Origin: JAAYAN01 sp964437215 | GTDB lineage: Bacteria > Bacteroidota > Ignavibacteria > Ignavibacteriales > Melioribacteraceae | NCBI GenBank assembly: GCA_964437215.1 | Contig: CAYTFZ010000058.1 | Span: forward strand, 1 to 16,469 | Length of the DNA stretch: 16,469 nt | Direction: 5' to 3' | Part shown: one piece after another, positions 1-6,703 of the stretch | Layout of the letters: every line of letters begins with the position of its first letter | Position numbering within the stretch: position 1 is the stretch's first letter | The notes under the pieces: model-generated | Told to the model about the DNA's origin: nothing | Databases searched by the model: none | The model's input: only the letters and a program-made list of their open reading frames with translations | Position numbers and translations under genes: made by a program

Positions 1-305
1 TCGGCGATAACACAATACCATCAATAAGCGGTTCTGCTTCAGTTGATAAGGACGGAAAAGTACATATTACAGTAACTAATGCCGATCCGGATATGTCGAA
101 AGAAGTTAAAATTGAACTTGACGGGGAGAAAAGCTACAAGTTTGTACGCGGCGAAATTATTACCGGAAAAGAACTTAACAGCCTGAATGATTTTGATAAA
201 TCTGAAGAAGTTAATATCAAAGAATTTAAAAACGTTAAAGTTAACGGTAAAAATATCGAAATTAAAATGCCGTCAAAGTCAGTTGTAATGATTGAACTTA
301 AATAA
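1..305 (+). CDS. alpha-L-arabinofuranosidase (GH51), C-terminal end, partial
   Basis: The gene enters from the left edge; the reading frame is open from base 3 and ends at TAA 303-305, giving about 100 residues. The sequence fits the C-terminal beta-sandwich of GH51 alpha-L-arabinofuranosidases: a DKDGKVHITVTNADP strand near the start, a GEIIT-KELNSLNDFD stretch, and the closing PSKSVVMIELK, where family members typically read LPAKSVVVLEL. The whole enzyme would remove terminal arabinofuranosyl residues from arabinan or arabinoxylan side chains. The catalytic TIM barrel lies outside the window, so catalytic residues and any signal peptide cannot be checked. An internal ATG at 93 is not the true start because the frame and homology continue upstream of it. 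Assignment is from remembered family pattern and is fairly confident for the domain, less so for substrate. Confidence 0.72.
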   Translation, partial: GDNTIPSISGSASVDKDGKVHITVTNADPDMSKEVKIELDGEKSYKFVRGEIITGKELNSLNDFDKSEEVNIKEFKNVKVNGKNIEIKMPSKSVVMIELK

Positions 306-321
306 ATCAAAATTATTGAAG

Positions 322-349
322 AAAAAGTCCGGTTATGCCGGACTTTTTT
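322..349. terminator. bidirectional intrinsic terminator between the GH51 gene and uup
   Basis: An 11-bp stem (322-332 with 338-348) around loop TTATG has a GTCCGG/CCGGAC core flanked by A5 on the left and T6 on the right. It therefore has a U-tract in both directions. It lies 17 nt past the GH51 stop and about 120 nt past the uup stop, so it can serve both convergent genes. Confidence 0.88.
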
Positions 350-470
350 GTTTTAAATGAGTTTTATTACTTAAAGTCGAATTTCGAAGTATTGCAGTTA
401 GACTATTCTTAAAAAAAATATATCAGCTGAATTATAAAAAAACAAGTTAATTGCATAAACATTTGTAAAA

Positions 471-2351
471 CTATAAACCATTTTTTATCTTTTCCAGCTC
501 GTCCCATCTTTCGTATAGCTGTTGTACTTTATTTTTTGCAGCATCTAATTCAGCGTTTAATTCTTTAGTGCGGGCTGCCATTTCTTTATAAAAATCGGGG
601 GACGAAAATATTCTTTCAATTGTTTCAACTTCCGATTCTGCATTTAGAATATCTTCTTCAATTGTTTCAAGTTCTTTCTTTTCCTTCCAGCTCAGCTTTC
701 TTTCAGCGGATTTTTCTTTTGCGGGAGCGGTTTTCGGTGCGACTTTAACAGAAATTGATGCATTATTCCGGATAGTTTTCTTTTCGTGGTAATCGTCGTA
801 ATTTCCCTCGCTAAAATACAAGTTACCGTTTTCTTCAAAAGCAAGAATTCCGTTACAAACCCGGTTAAGGAAATATCTGTCGTGGCTTACAACAATAACA
901 CATCCTTCAAAAGCAATAAGAGATTCCTCTAAAATTCTTAATGTGGGCAGATCAAGATCGTTTGTGGGTTCGTCGAGTATCAGGAAATTCCCGCCGTTTT
1001 TTAATATCAGGGCAAGTGCAAGTCTGCTTTTTTCTCCGCCGGAAAGTTTTTCGACTCTTGTATTAATTCTGTCATCTTCAAAAAGAAATCTTCGCAAATA
1101 AGACCAAACGGTTATTTCTCCTCCTCCGAATTTTATATAAGTCTTTCCTTTGCCGATTGTTTCCAGCACAGTTTTCTCGTCATCCAAAATCAGCCGCGAT
1201 TGATCGATGTAATTAAAAACAGTGTTCTCGCCGATTGTTGTTGTCCCCGAAGAGGGCGGAAGTTTTCCTAAAATTATTTTTAAAAGTGTAGTTTTACCGG
1301 CTCCGTTGGGGCCTATAATTCCAAGTTTTCTTCCCGGTTCAAATTTTAATCCGGCATTTTTAAAAAGAATTTTTTCGCCGGTTTTAAAACTTAAATTTTC
1401 AAATTCAAGAACTTGTTTTCCAAGTCTTTCGGGCGGCGGGATTATAAGGGTTACATCATTTTCCGCTTCAAACGGTTCTTTAGCTGCGACTTCAAAATAT
1501 TGATCCAAACGGCTTTTCGATTTAGAAGTGCGGGCTTTGGGCCCGCGTCTTACCCATTCAAGCTCGCGCCTCAAAAAATTCTGGCGCTTTTTTTCTTCCG
1601 ATTCCATCCGCGCGGCGCGTTCAGCTTTATTTATCAGGAAATCGGTGTAATTCCCATCGTGCGAGTAAAAAATTCCATTAGCCAATTCAACAATTCTATT
1701 GGCAATTTTATCCAGAAAATACCTGTCGTGAGTTACAAAAATACAGGTGCCTTTATATTGAGCAAGGAAATCCTCAATCCACTCGATTGAGCTTGTATCG
1801 AGATGGTTTGTCGGCTCATCAAGAATAAGAATATCGGGCTGCGAAATAAGCGCGCGGCAGAGTGCAGTTCTTCTTTTTTCTCCACCGGAAAGAATGGAAA
1901 TACGGTTATTGCCATTCGGGGCACTAAGCGAGTGCATCAAGGTATCGAGCCGGTTTTCAAGATTCCAGCCATCGGCATTTATTATTTTATGTTCTAATAT
2001 TTTCCGCTGCGGATTGTTATAGTCAAGCGATTCGTATTGCCTTATAGTATTTATAATATCGGCCGCGCCGTCAAGAATATTTTCGCGGACTGTTTTTGTT
2101 TCATCGAGCGTGAAATCCTGTGAGAGGAATGATACTGCAGCATCTTTTCTTTTTGCAACCTCACCCGAATCGGGGGTGAAAAGACCGGAAATTATTTTCA
2201 GGAAAGTGGATTTTCCGGCTCCGTTTCTTCCAACAAGTCCTATTCTTTCACCTTCGTGAAGTGCAAGCGAAGCATTTTCTAATATAATCTGCGTTCCGAA
2301 TTTTACCGTTATGTTTTGCGCCGAGAGAATTGCGGGATTGTTTGATGCCAT
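471..2351 (-). CDS. uup: ABC-F family ATPase Uup
   Basis: This is a soluble tandem ATPase of 626 residues with no membrane segments, close to E. coli Uup (635). ABC domain 1 has Walker A GRNGAGKST (41-49), signature LSGGEKRR (154-161), Walker B LILDEP with TNHLD (175-185) and switch His in VTHDR. The inter-domain linker carries the Uup-type WVRRGPKARTSKSKSR (266-281). Domain 2 has GPNGAGKTT (347-355), LSGGEKSR (436-443) and LILDEPTNDLD (457-467). A charged coiled coil (about 551-626, beginning RKLSWKEKKE) is the C-terminal domain that separates Uup from EttA and antibiotic-resistance ABC-F proteins. Uup is linked to branched DNA intermediates, transposon excision control and ribosome-related functions. 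ATG 2351 is preceded only by a weak purine stretch. The gene stands alone, divergent from the ECF sigma gene. Confidence 0.9.
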   Translation of the reverse strand: MASNNPAILSAQNITVKFGTQIILENASLALHEGERIGLVGRNGAGKSTFLKIISGLFTPDSGEVAKRKDAAVSFLSQDFTLDETKTVRENILDGAADIINTIRQYESLDYNNPQRKILEHKIINADGWNLENRLDTLMHSLSAPNGNNRISILSGGEKRRTALCRALISQPDILILDEPTNHLDTSSIEWIEDFLAQYKGTCIFVTHDRYFLDKIANRIVELANGIFYSHDGNYTDFLINKAERAARMESEEKKRQNFLRRELEWVRRGPKARTSKSKSRLDQYFEVAAKEPFEAENDVTLIIPPPERLGKQVLEFENLSFKTGEKILFKNAGLKFEPGRKLGIIGPNGAGKTTLLKIILGKLPPSSGTTTIGENTVFNYIDQSRLILDDEKTVLETIGKGKTYIKFGGGEITVWSYLRRFLFEDDRINTRVEKLSGGEKSRLALALILKNGGNFLILDEPTNDLDLPTLRILEESLIAFEGCVIVVSHDRYFLNRVCNGILAFEENGNLYFSEGNYDDYHEKKTIRNNASISVKVAPKTAPAKEKSAERKLSWKEKKELETIEEDILNAESEVETIERIFSSPDFYKEMAARTKELNAELDAAKNKVQQLYERWDELEKIKNGL

Positions 2352-2552
2352 TTTACTTTTCTTGTTATTGGAAGAATATTGATAAATCTGAATCTAAAAA
2401 TAAGCATTTATAATCTTACTATTTAATACTGAAATTAGTATTTGAGAAAAAACGTAACAAAAACAATTCTCTGGTGTAAACACTAAAGATTTTGGGGAAA
2501 ATTATTCCCCTGAAAAAAATGTAAAAAAAAGATGTTATAACAAATATTTAAT
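2352..2552. promoter_or_regulatory. divergent uup/ECF spacer with three inverted repeats
   Basis: No gene is seen here. Three inverted repeats are visible: AATACT/AGTATT (2425-2430 and 2437-2442, 6-nt loop), the 10-bp palindrome GTGTAAACAC (2474-2483), and GGGGAA/TTCCCC (2494-2499 and 2505-2510, 5-nt loop). Any could be an operator or a leader hairpin. The last ends 42 bp upstream of the ECF -35 box. Short palindromes are common in AT-rich DNA, so each one alone is weak evidence; the GC-containing arms of the third are the least likely to be chance. Confidence 0.35.
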
Positions 2553-2581
2553 TTGACATTTTGTCCGATTTATTGCATATT
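2553..2581 (+). promoter_or_regulatory. candidate promoter of the ECF sigma gene
   Basis: A perfect TTGACA (2553-2558) is followed after 17 bp by CATATT (2576-2581), which matches TATAAT at 4 of 6 bases. Transcription would start near 2588, downstream of a TTG codon at 2561 and about 39 nt upstream of ATG 2627. This supports 2627 as the true start. It resembles a housekeeping promoter rather than an ECF self-promoter. Confidence 0.5.
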
Positions 2582-2626
2582 GCAAATGAGATATTTTATC
2601 GGATTATAATTGAAAAGGAAACTGAT

Positions 2627-3208
2627 ATGAAAAATATAACTTCAAACCGCAATCTTACAGAATTTGAAATTGAAATACTTCCTCATAAATCTTCGCTTCG
2701 CAGCTTTGCTCTTAAACTTACAGGAGATAATGAAGATGCAGATGACCTTCTTCAGGATACGCTTTTAAAAGCTTTCCGGTTTTTCGATTCGTTCGAAAAA
2801 GGCACAAACAGCAAAGCCTGGGTTTTCAGGATAATGAAAAATTCATTCATTAACGATTACCGTAAAAATGTAAAACAGCCGAATAAAGTTGATTACGAAG
2901 ATGTTCAGAATTTTTACGAAAACATTAAAGCTTCGGAAGTTAAAGTCCAGCATTTGCAGGAAGATGCTTTCAGCAGCGTTCTTGATGATAATATCACAAA
3001 TGCAATTGCATCTCTGCCGTCCGATTTCCAGACGATAATTATTCTGAGCGATTTGGAAGGTTACACTTACGAAGAAATTGCTGATTTTGTTAATATCCCA
3101 ATTGGAACTGTCCGGTCGCGGCTTCACAGAGCGCGTAAAATGATGTACTCAAAACTTTACAGTTACGCGCGCAAACGCGGATACGTTCAGGAAGAAGTTT
3201 TGAATTGA
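2627..3208 (+). CDS. ECF-type RNA polymerase sigma-70 factor
   Basis: A 193-residue group 4 (ECF) sigma factor that would direct core RNA polymerase to a stress or envelope regulon. Region 2 (about 20-82) contains LLQDTLLKAFRFFDSF, the core-binding helix, and the -10-recognising WVFRIMKNSFINDYRK. Region 4 (about 122-176) contains LPSDFQTIIILSDLEGYTYEEIA and the helix-turn-helix ending GTVRSRLHRARK, which binds the -35. A linker of about 40 residues separates the regions, and regions 1 and 3 are absent, as expected. A short basic tail ends ARKRGY. I chose ATG 2627 because AAGGAA lies 6 nt before it; a TTG at 2561 in the same frame would add 22 residues but falls inside the promoter. No anti-sigma gene is adjacent: the next gene is convergent and abuts it, so the regulator must be elsewhere or absent. 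Confidence 0.88.
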   Translation: MKNITSNRNLTEFEIEILPHKSSLRSFALKLTGDNEDADDLLQDTLLKAFRFFDSFEKGTNSKAWVFRIMKNSFINDYRKNVKQPNKVDYEDVQNFYENIKASEVKVQHLQEDAFSSVLDDNITNAIASLPSDFQTIIILSDLEGYTYEEIADFVNIPIGTVRSRLHRARKMMYSKLYSYARKRGYVQEEVLN

Positions 3209-4441
3209 TTATCTTCGTTTAAGAATTATCAAAGTTATCTCCGGTGTGGAATTATACCGCACCGGAGCTAACGACATCCCCAGTCCCCGGTTAACGGAAA
3301 GAAGCATATTTCCAATTCTGAAATCACCTTTTATATATTTGGTTTCAAAAAGAGTGGGCGAAATATTGAAAAACGGATAAAACAATGTAATCTGTCCTCC
3401 GTGTGTGTGACCGGCAAGCATAATATCAAAACCGTTTTCCGAAGCCTTTTCGGCTAAAAACTCCTGCGGCTGATGAGTAAGGAAAAAGTTTAAATCGCTT
3501 CCGGCATCCGGAACAGATACGGAATCCAGCAAACTGCCGTTTATTTTTTTTGAATAAGTATGGGTGATAAAAGAAATACTGATGGATGAATTTTCGACAA
3601 TGAGTTTTACTTTTTTATTATCCAGCATCTTAACATTATTTTTTGCAAGGGCTTCAGTAATTTCGCGCCTGCTCCTTGCATTGTCCGGCCTGTAAGCCCA
3701 ATTATCGTGGTCGCCAATGCACGAATATACTCCGTAAAGCGAACTCAGTTTTCCTAAATGATCAGCAGCGGAATTAATGTATTCGGGACCGCTTGTAATA
3801 ATATCCCCGCCGATAAGAATAAGATCGGGCTGCAGAGAATTGACTTTATTGATATAGCGTAAAACCCGTTTGCCGTCGGTATACTTGTCCACCTGAACAT
3901 CCGAAATTAAAACAAGCCGGAAATCATCCAAATCTTTGCTTAAATTTTTCTTACTGTATTCAACAACCCGCACTGAAACAGAATTCCAGTCGTGGTAAAC
4001 CCGCAAAGGAACATAAATTAAAAAACCGGCGGTTATTAAAAGCAGCAGTCTGCATTCAAGTTTTTCTAAAGTATCTTTCCGCTTTTTAGTGAAAAAGGAA
4101 ATTACGAATTTAAGAATATCGATAGTGGCGAAGAACAAAACCGATTGAAGAATTATCAGTTGAATTACCCAAAATGGAATTACAATGTAATTATCCCAAA
4201 ATGCATTTTCGGGATACTCAAAATCAGCTATACCGAAAAGGGTTTTATATATCCATAATACTATGGTAACAAGCGGATAGATATTAATAAAAATAAAAAA
4301 TACTATTCGCTGAAATTTCTTGCCGTATTTGCTCAATCCGGGAAAACGGAAAACAAGAAATTTTTCAGCTTTCCGTACAAAGTAATATTGTACGAGAAAA
4401 AGAATCAGTAAAATTATTAAGTTTCTAAAAAAATAAAACAT
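3209..4441 (-). CDS. membrane-anchored calcineurin-like metallophosphoesterase
   Basis: This 410-residue protein has four hydrophobic segments (about 4-22, 45-66, 86-116, 131-147) and then a metallophosphoesterase domain (about 174-410), as in the YkuE/YaeI group of membrane-associated phosphohydrolases. Motifs in order: ISDVQVD (D181), GGD (D213), GDHD (243-246), LTH (H323) and AGHTHGG (H345, H347). Two differ from the usual family pattern: the first motif is D-x-Q instead of D-x-H, and the third is GDHD instead of GNH(D/E). The overall dimetal fold looks kept, but metal affinity or chemistry may differ. The substrate is unknown; relatives include UDP-diacylglucosamine hydrolases and general phosphodiesterases. 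It lies 13 nt downstream of the HAD phosphatase gene and is probably co-transcribed. Its stop codon begins at the base next to the convergent ECF stop. Confidence 0.82.
   Translation of the reverse strand: MFYFFRNLIILLILFLVQYYFVRKAEKFLVFRFPGLSKYGKKFQRIVFFIFINIYPLVTIVLWIYKTLFGIADFEYPENAFWDNYIVIPFWVIQLIILQSVLFFATIDILKFVISFFTKKRKDTLEKLECRLLLLITAGFLIYVPLRVYHDWNSVSVRVVEYSKKNLSKDLDDFRLVLISDVQVDKYTDGKRVLRYINKVNSLQPDLILIGGDIITSGPEYINSAADHLGKLSSLYGVYSCIGDHDNWAYRPDNARSRREITEALAKNNVKMLDNKKVKLIVENSSISISFITHTYSKKINGSLLDSVSVPDAGSDLNFFLTHQPQEFLAEKASENGFDIMLAGHTHGGQITLFYPFFNISPTLFETKYIKGDFRIGNMLLSVNRGLGMSLAPVRYNSTPEITLIILKRR
3239..3267. promoter_or_regulatory. strong hairpin in the 3' coding end of the phosphoesterase gene
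   Basis: CTCCGGTGTGG (3239-3249) pairs with CCGCACCGGAG (3257-3267), an 11-bp stem with one G-U pair and a 7-nt loop. It begins 30 nt past the ECF stop. No T-run follows on the plus strand, so it is not a classical intrinsic terminator. It could act as a pause site, or protect the 3' end of ECF mRNA, in the absence of any intergenic space. It is coding sequence on the minus strand, so the symmetry may be chance. Confidence 0.35.
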
Positions 4442-4454
4442 AAAGCTCTGGATT

Positions 4455-5096
4455 TTAGATATTTAAAAGACTATCAAAACTGTTGATTAAAAAATCGGGA
4501 AATTCATTTTTAAGAAATTCGGGTTCGCGGTAGCCGAAGGTAACAGCACAAGTTTTGCTGCCGGCATTTTTACCGCAGCGGATGTCAAGTTCGGTATCGC
4601 CTACCATAATACATTCACGCGGATCAATTTTATATTTATCGCAAATCATTAAAAGCTGCGAAGGATCAGGTTTATGAGGAATTCCGTCCCTTCTGCCCAT
4701 AACTGTTGTAAAATACTTTGCCAGTCCGAAGTGATTAATAATTAAGTCAGCTTGATCCTGAGCTTTAGTGGTAAGCAATGCGATTTGCTTCCCGGATTTT
4801 ATCAATTTATCAAGAGTACTGGTCACTTCCGGAAATAAAACTGAATGATTGATAAAGTTAAAATATGATTTTTTATAAAACATTAAGAACTTATCGAAAT
4901 CAGGGACATCTATAGAATATATTTTGAAAATGTCTTCGAAATGCATTCCGATATGATTATTAAATTGATCCTGAGTTATGGAATACATAATATTAAAATT
5001 GTTGAAAGAACAAACCATTGCTTTGTAAATAGTCTTGTGCGACTCCATAAGTGTTCCGTCGAGATCGAAAACATAAGCTTTTAAATTATAATTCAA
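4455..5096 (-). CDS. HAD-superfamily phosphatase, phosphoglycolate phosphatase-like (subfamily IA)
   Basis: A 213-residue HAD hydrolase. Motif I is DLDGT (11-15, nucleophile D11 and acid/base D13), followed by an alpha-helical cap typical of subfamily IA (about 16-90). Motif II is the T in LLTTKAQ (109-110), motif III is K142 in HKPDPSQ, and motif IV is GDTELD (166-171). The pattern fits Gph/PpaX-type enzymes that dephosphorylate phosphoglycolate or other small sugar phosphates, or pyrophosphate; the exact substrate cannot be read from sequence. The start is TTG (5094-5096), six bases after GAGGA at 5103-5107. The nearer ATG (5100-5102) is followed at once by TAA. It lies upstream of the phosphoesterase gene with a 13-nt gap, suggesting one leftward operon, and is divergent from the aldolase gene. 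Confidence 0.85.
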   Translation of the reverse strand: MNYNLKAYVFDLDGTLMESHKTIYKAMVCSFNNFNIMYSITQDQFNNHIGMHFEDIFKIYSIDVPDFDKFLMFYKKSYFNFINHSVLFPEVTSTLDKLIKSGKQIALLTTKAQDQADLIINHFGLAKYFTTVMGRRDGIPHKPDPSQLLMICDKYKIDPRECIMVGDTELDIRCGKNAGSKTCAVTFGYREPEFLKNEFPDFLINSFDSLLNI

Positions 5097-5107
5097 TTAC
5101 ATTCCTC
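5094..5107 (-). promoter_or_regulatory. unusual start site: GAGGA, ATG-TAA, then TTG
   Basis: Read on the minus strand, GAGGA is directly followed by ATG, TAA and TTG in one frame. The ATG has no spacing from the Shine-Dalgarno element and would stop immediately. The TTG has 6-nt spacing and opens the HAD reading frame. Initiation at the weak TTG probably keeps expression low. A minimal ATG-stop competing for initiation is possible but unproven. Confidence 0.6.
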
Positions 5108-5179
5108 ATAATTATACAACAAAATCGGGTTAACCATTAAATAAATTTAACAGATTGAAAATTTATGAATATTTGGTTA

Positions 5180-5219
5180 TTTTTATCAACTTGATAAAAA
5201 AAAGTGGTTTTAAAATAAT
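5180..5219 (+). promoter_or_regulatory. fba promoter overlapping a 21-bp perfect palindrome
   Basis: TTGATA (5191-5196), a 17-bp spacer and AATAAT (5214-5219, 5 of 6 to TATAAT) make a good sigma-70-type promoter. The -35 is the right arm of a perfect 10+1+10 palindrome spanning 5180-5200 and centred on C5190 (core ATCAA-C-TTGAT). The same TTGATA occurs on the minus strand at 5184-5189, with a weak -10 (CATAAA or ATAAAT) near 5161-5167 that could serve the HAD gene. The layout suggests an operator controlling both divergent genes. Confidence 0.55.
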
Positions 5220-5262
5220 AAAAATTTAATAGAATAAATAATAAACAAAGGAGTATAAAACT

Positions 5263-6294
5263 ATGCCAGTAGCAGACAGTAAAACTTATCAGAGAATGCT
5301 GGAAAATGCAAAAAAAAATAAATTTGCATATCCTGCTATCAATGTAACTTCCGAAGCAACAGCAAATGCCGTTTTGGAAGCTTTAGCAGAAACTAAATCT
5401 GACGGAATTATTCAAGTTTCAACAGGAGGAGGCGAATTTGCATCCGGTTCATTGTTGAAAGATGCAGCTCTCGGCGCTATCTCAATAGCACAGCACGTTC
5501 ATCTTGTTGCCGAAAAATATGATATTAACGTTGCTCTTCATACAGATCATTGCCCTGCAAAAAAAATTGAGCCTTTCTTAAAACCACTTTTAGCTGAATC
5601 GCGTAAAAGAGTTGAACGCGGTGAAAAACCATTATTTAATTCGCATATGTTCGATGGAAGCGACCTCCCGTTAAAAGAAAATATGGATACAGCAGTGGCA
5701 CTTCTGAAAGAATGCACAGAATTAGGAATTATTCTTGAAGTTGAAGCAGGTGTTGTTGGCGGTGAAGAAGACGGAGTAAACAACGAAAACGCACCGGCAG
5801 AAAAACTTTACACTACACCTGAAGATATGCTGTATGTGTACGAAAGATTAAATGAAGTTAAAGGTGCAACATATATGTTTGCTGCTACTTTCGGCAATGT
5901 TCACGGAGTTTACAAACCAGGAAATGTTAAGTTGAAACCGGTTATTTTGAAACAAGGACAAGATGCTGTGGTTGCAAAATACGGACAAAGTGCATCTTTC
6001 TTTTTAGTTTTCCACGGCGGAAGCGGTTCTTCATTAGAAGAAATAAGAGAAACTCTTGAATACGGCGTTATTAAAATGAATGTTGATACTGATACTCAAT
6101 ATGCATTTACAAGACCGCTTGTTGATCATTTCTTTAAAAATTATGATGGTGTTCTAAAAGTTGAAGGCGAAGTAGGAAACAAAAAAGTCTACGATCCGAG
6201 AGCATATCTTAAAAAAGGCCAGGCAGGAATGAAAGATAGAGTAGTTCAGGCAGTTAAGGATTTAAGAGGCGAAAACACAACCCTCGGAAGATAA
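5263..6294 (+). CDS. fba: class II fructose-bisphosphate aldolase
   Basis: This 343-residue enzyme reversibly cleaves fructose 1,6-bisphosphate to dihydroxyacetone phosphate and glyceraldehyde 3-phosphate in glycolysis and gluconeogenesis. It is the long class IIa form seen in E. coli FbaA and actinobacterial Fba; the opening FAYPAINVTS and DGIIQVSTGGGEF are highly typical. Visible active-site elements are D95-H96 in LHTDHC (catalytic Asp and Zn ligand), EVEAGVVGGEEDGV (159-172, metal and loop region), H214 in GNVHGVY, H251 in FHGGSGS (Zn ligand and phosphate loop), and NVDTDTQ (273-279, substrate binding). Nothing is missing and length is normal. ATG 5263 follows AAAGGAG at 5247-5253, a strong ribosome site, in keeping with high expression. 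It is a single-gene transcript with its own promoter and terminator. Confidence 0.96.
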   Translation: MPVADSKTYQRMLENAKKNKFAYPAINVTSEATANAVLEALAETKSDGIIQVSTGGGEFASGSLLKDAALGAISIAQHVHLVAEKYDINVALHTDHCPAKKIEPFLKPLLAESRKRVERGEKPLFNSHMFDGSDLPLKENMDTAVALLKECTELGIILEVEAGVVGGEEDGVNNENAPAEKLYTTPEDMLYVYERLNEVKGATYMFAATFGNVHGVYKPGNVKLKPVILKQGQDAVVAKYGQSASFFLVFHGGSGSSLEEIRETLEYGVIKMNVDTDTQYAFTRPLVDHFFKNYDGVLKVEGEVGNKKVYDPRAYLKKGQAGMKDRVVQAVKDLRGENTTLGR

Positions 6295-6328
6295 ATTTAA
6301 TACAGCTTTATGATTGTTAAGACTGTTG

Positions 6329-6362
6329 AAAAACCCCGGTTATTTTTAATCGGGGTTTTTTA
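6329..6362 (+). terminator. intrinsic terminator of fba
   Basis: The core ACCCCG (6333-6338) pairs with CGGGGT (6351-6356). The stem extends outward through A-T pairs (6329-6332 with 6357-6360) and inward through a G-U pair and two A-T pairs, and is followed by a T-run to 6361. It lies 34 nt past the fba stop. Confidence 0.9.
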
Positions 6363-6428
6363 TTTCAAGCTATTAGTAATTTTCGACTGTTTCATATTTT
6401 TAGGTTAAATTTTTGAGCAATAAGAGCG

Positions 6429-6497
6429 ATGTTATGGAAAATTGCATTACTTGGCGGATCAGCATTAATTTTAGCAATGTTTTACTTAAAAGATTAA
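6429..6497 (+). CDS. possible 22-residue single-span membrane peptide
   Basis: An ATG-initiated ORF encodes MLWKIALLGGSALILAMFYLKD. It has a hydrophobic stretch of about 16 residues (5-20) with a Lys near the N end and Lys-Asp at the C end, the shape of bacterial single-pass small membrane proteins. It has a weak purine-rich stretch (AAGAG at 6422-6426) only two bases before ATG, which is too close for a good ribosome site. An upstream in-frame TGA at 6414 rules out a longer form with an ATG start. It lies 132 nt beyond the fba stop and past its terminator, and about 200 nt upstream of another small membrane protein gene. In AT-rich spacer DNA such an ORF can arise by chance, so only conservation would establish it. 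Confidence 0.3.
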   Translation: MLWKIALLGGSALILAMFYLKD

Positions 6498-6625
6498 AAA
6501 TGATAAAAACAATTAAATATTATTTTCGCAGGCATGTATCATAGAAAATAAAAGTGCGATTATATTCAAGCTTTTTCTAACTTTAATGAAACTTTACAGA
6601 GATTCAAACTATTTTTAAACAAACT

Positions 6626-6653
6626 TTGTTATTCCTTTTAAATTAATTATGAT
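6626..6653 (+). promoter_or_regulatory. candidate promoter of the DUF2892 gene
   Basis: TTGTTA (6626-6631), a 16-bp spacer and TATGAT (6648-6653, 5 of 6 to consensus) lie about 50 bp upstream of the ATG. The match is moderate for AT-rich DNA. Confidence 0.35.
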
Positions 6654-6703
6654 GAATCGGTTCAGTCTTTAAAGCATCATACCAAATAAAAAAGGAGTAA
6701 AAA

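Larger units (their letters stand above)
6363..6703. other. AT-rich spacer between fba and the DUF2892 gene
   Basis: The stretch holds a possible 22-residue membrane ORF (6429-6497) and a candidate promoter (6626-6653), both listed separately. A further 14-codon ORF (6500-6544) starts two bases after the first stop but has no recognisable feature. An ATGATG/CATCAT inverted repeat (6649-6654 and 6675-6680) is too short and too widely spaced to interpret. I see no tRNA-like or riboswitch-like fold. Confidence 0.4.

Noticed and set aside
2561..2626. TTG-started N-terminal extension of the ECF sigma factor
   Set aside because: It overlaps the spacer and -10 of the best promoter, and ATG 2627 has a proper AAGGAA ribosome site and a normal ECF length.
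4469..4488. ATCAA-N5-TTGAT inverted repeat similar to the core of the fba palindrome
   Set aside because: It lies within HAD coding sequence, has a different spacer length and no symmetry beyond the 5-bp arms, so it is probably chance.
5109..5118. Perfect TATAAT on the minus strand just upstream of the HAD gene
   Set aside because: Transcription from it would start inside or next to the ribosome site, leaving almost no leader, and no -35 lies at proper spacing.
6520..6545. Shared TATTTTCGCAGG string at about 6523 and near 16266
   Set aside because: The two copies are about 12 bases with no common context or symmetry; it is likely coincidence in AT-rich spacers.
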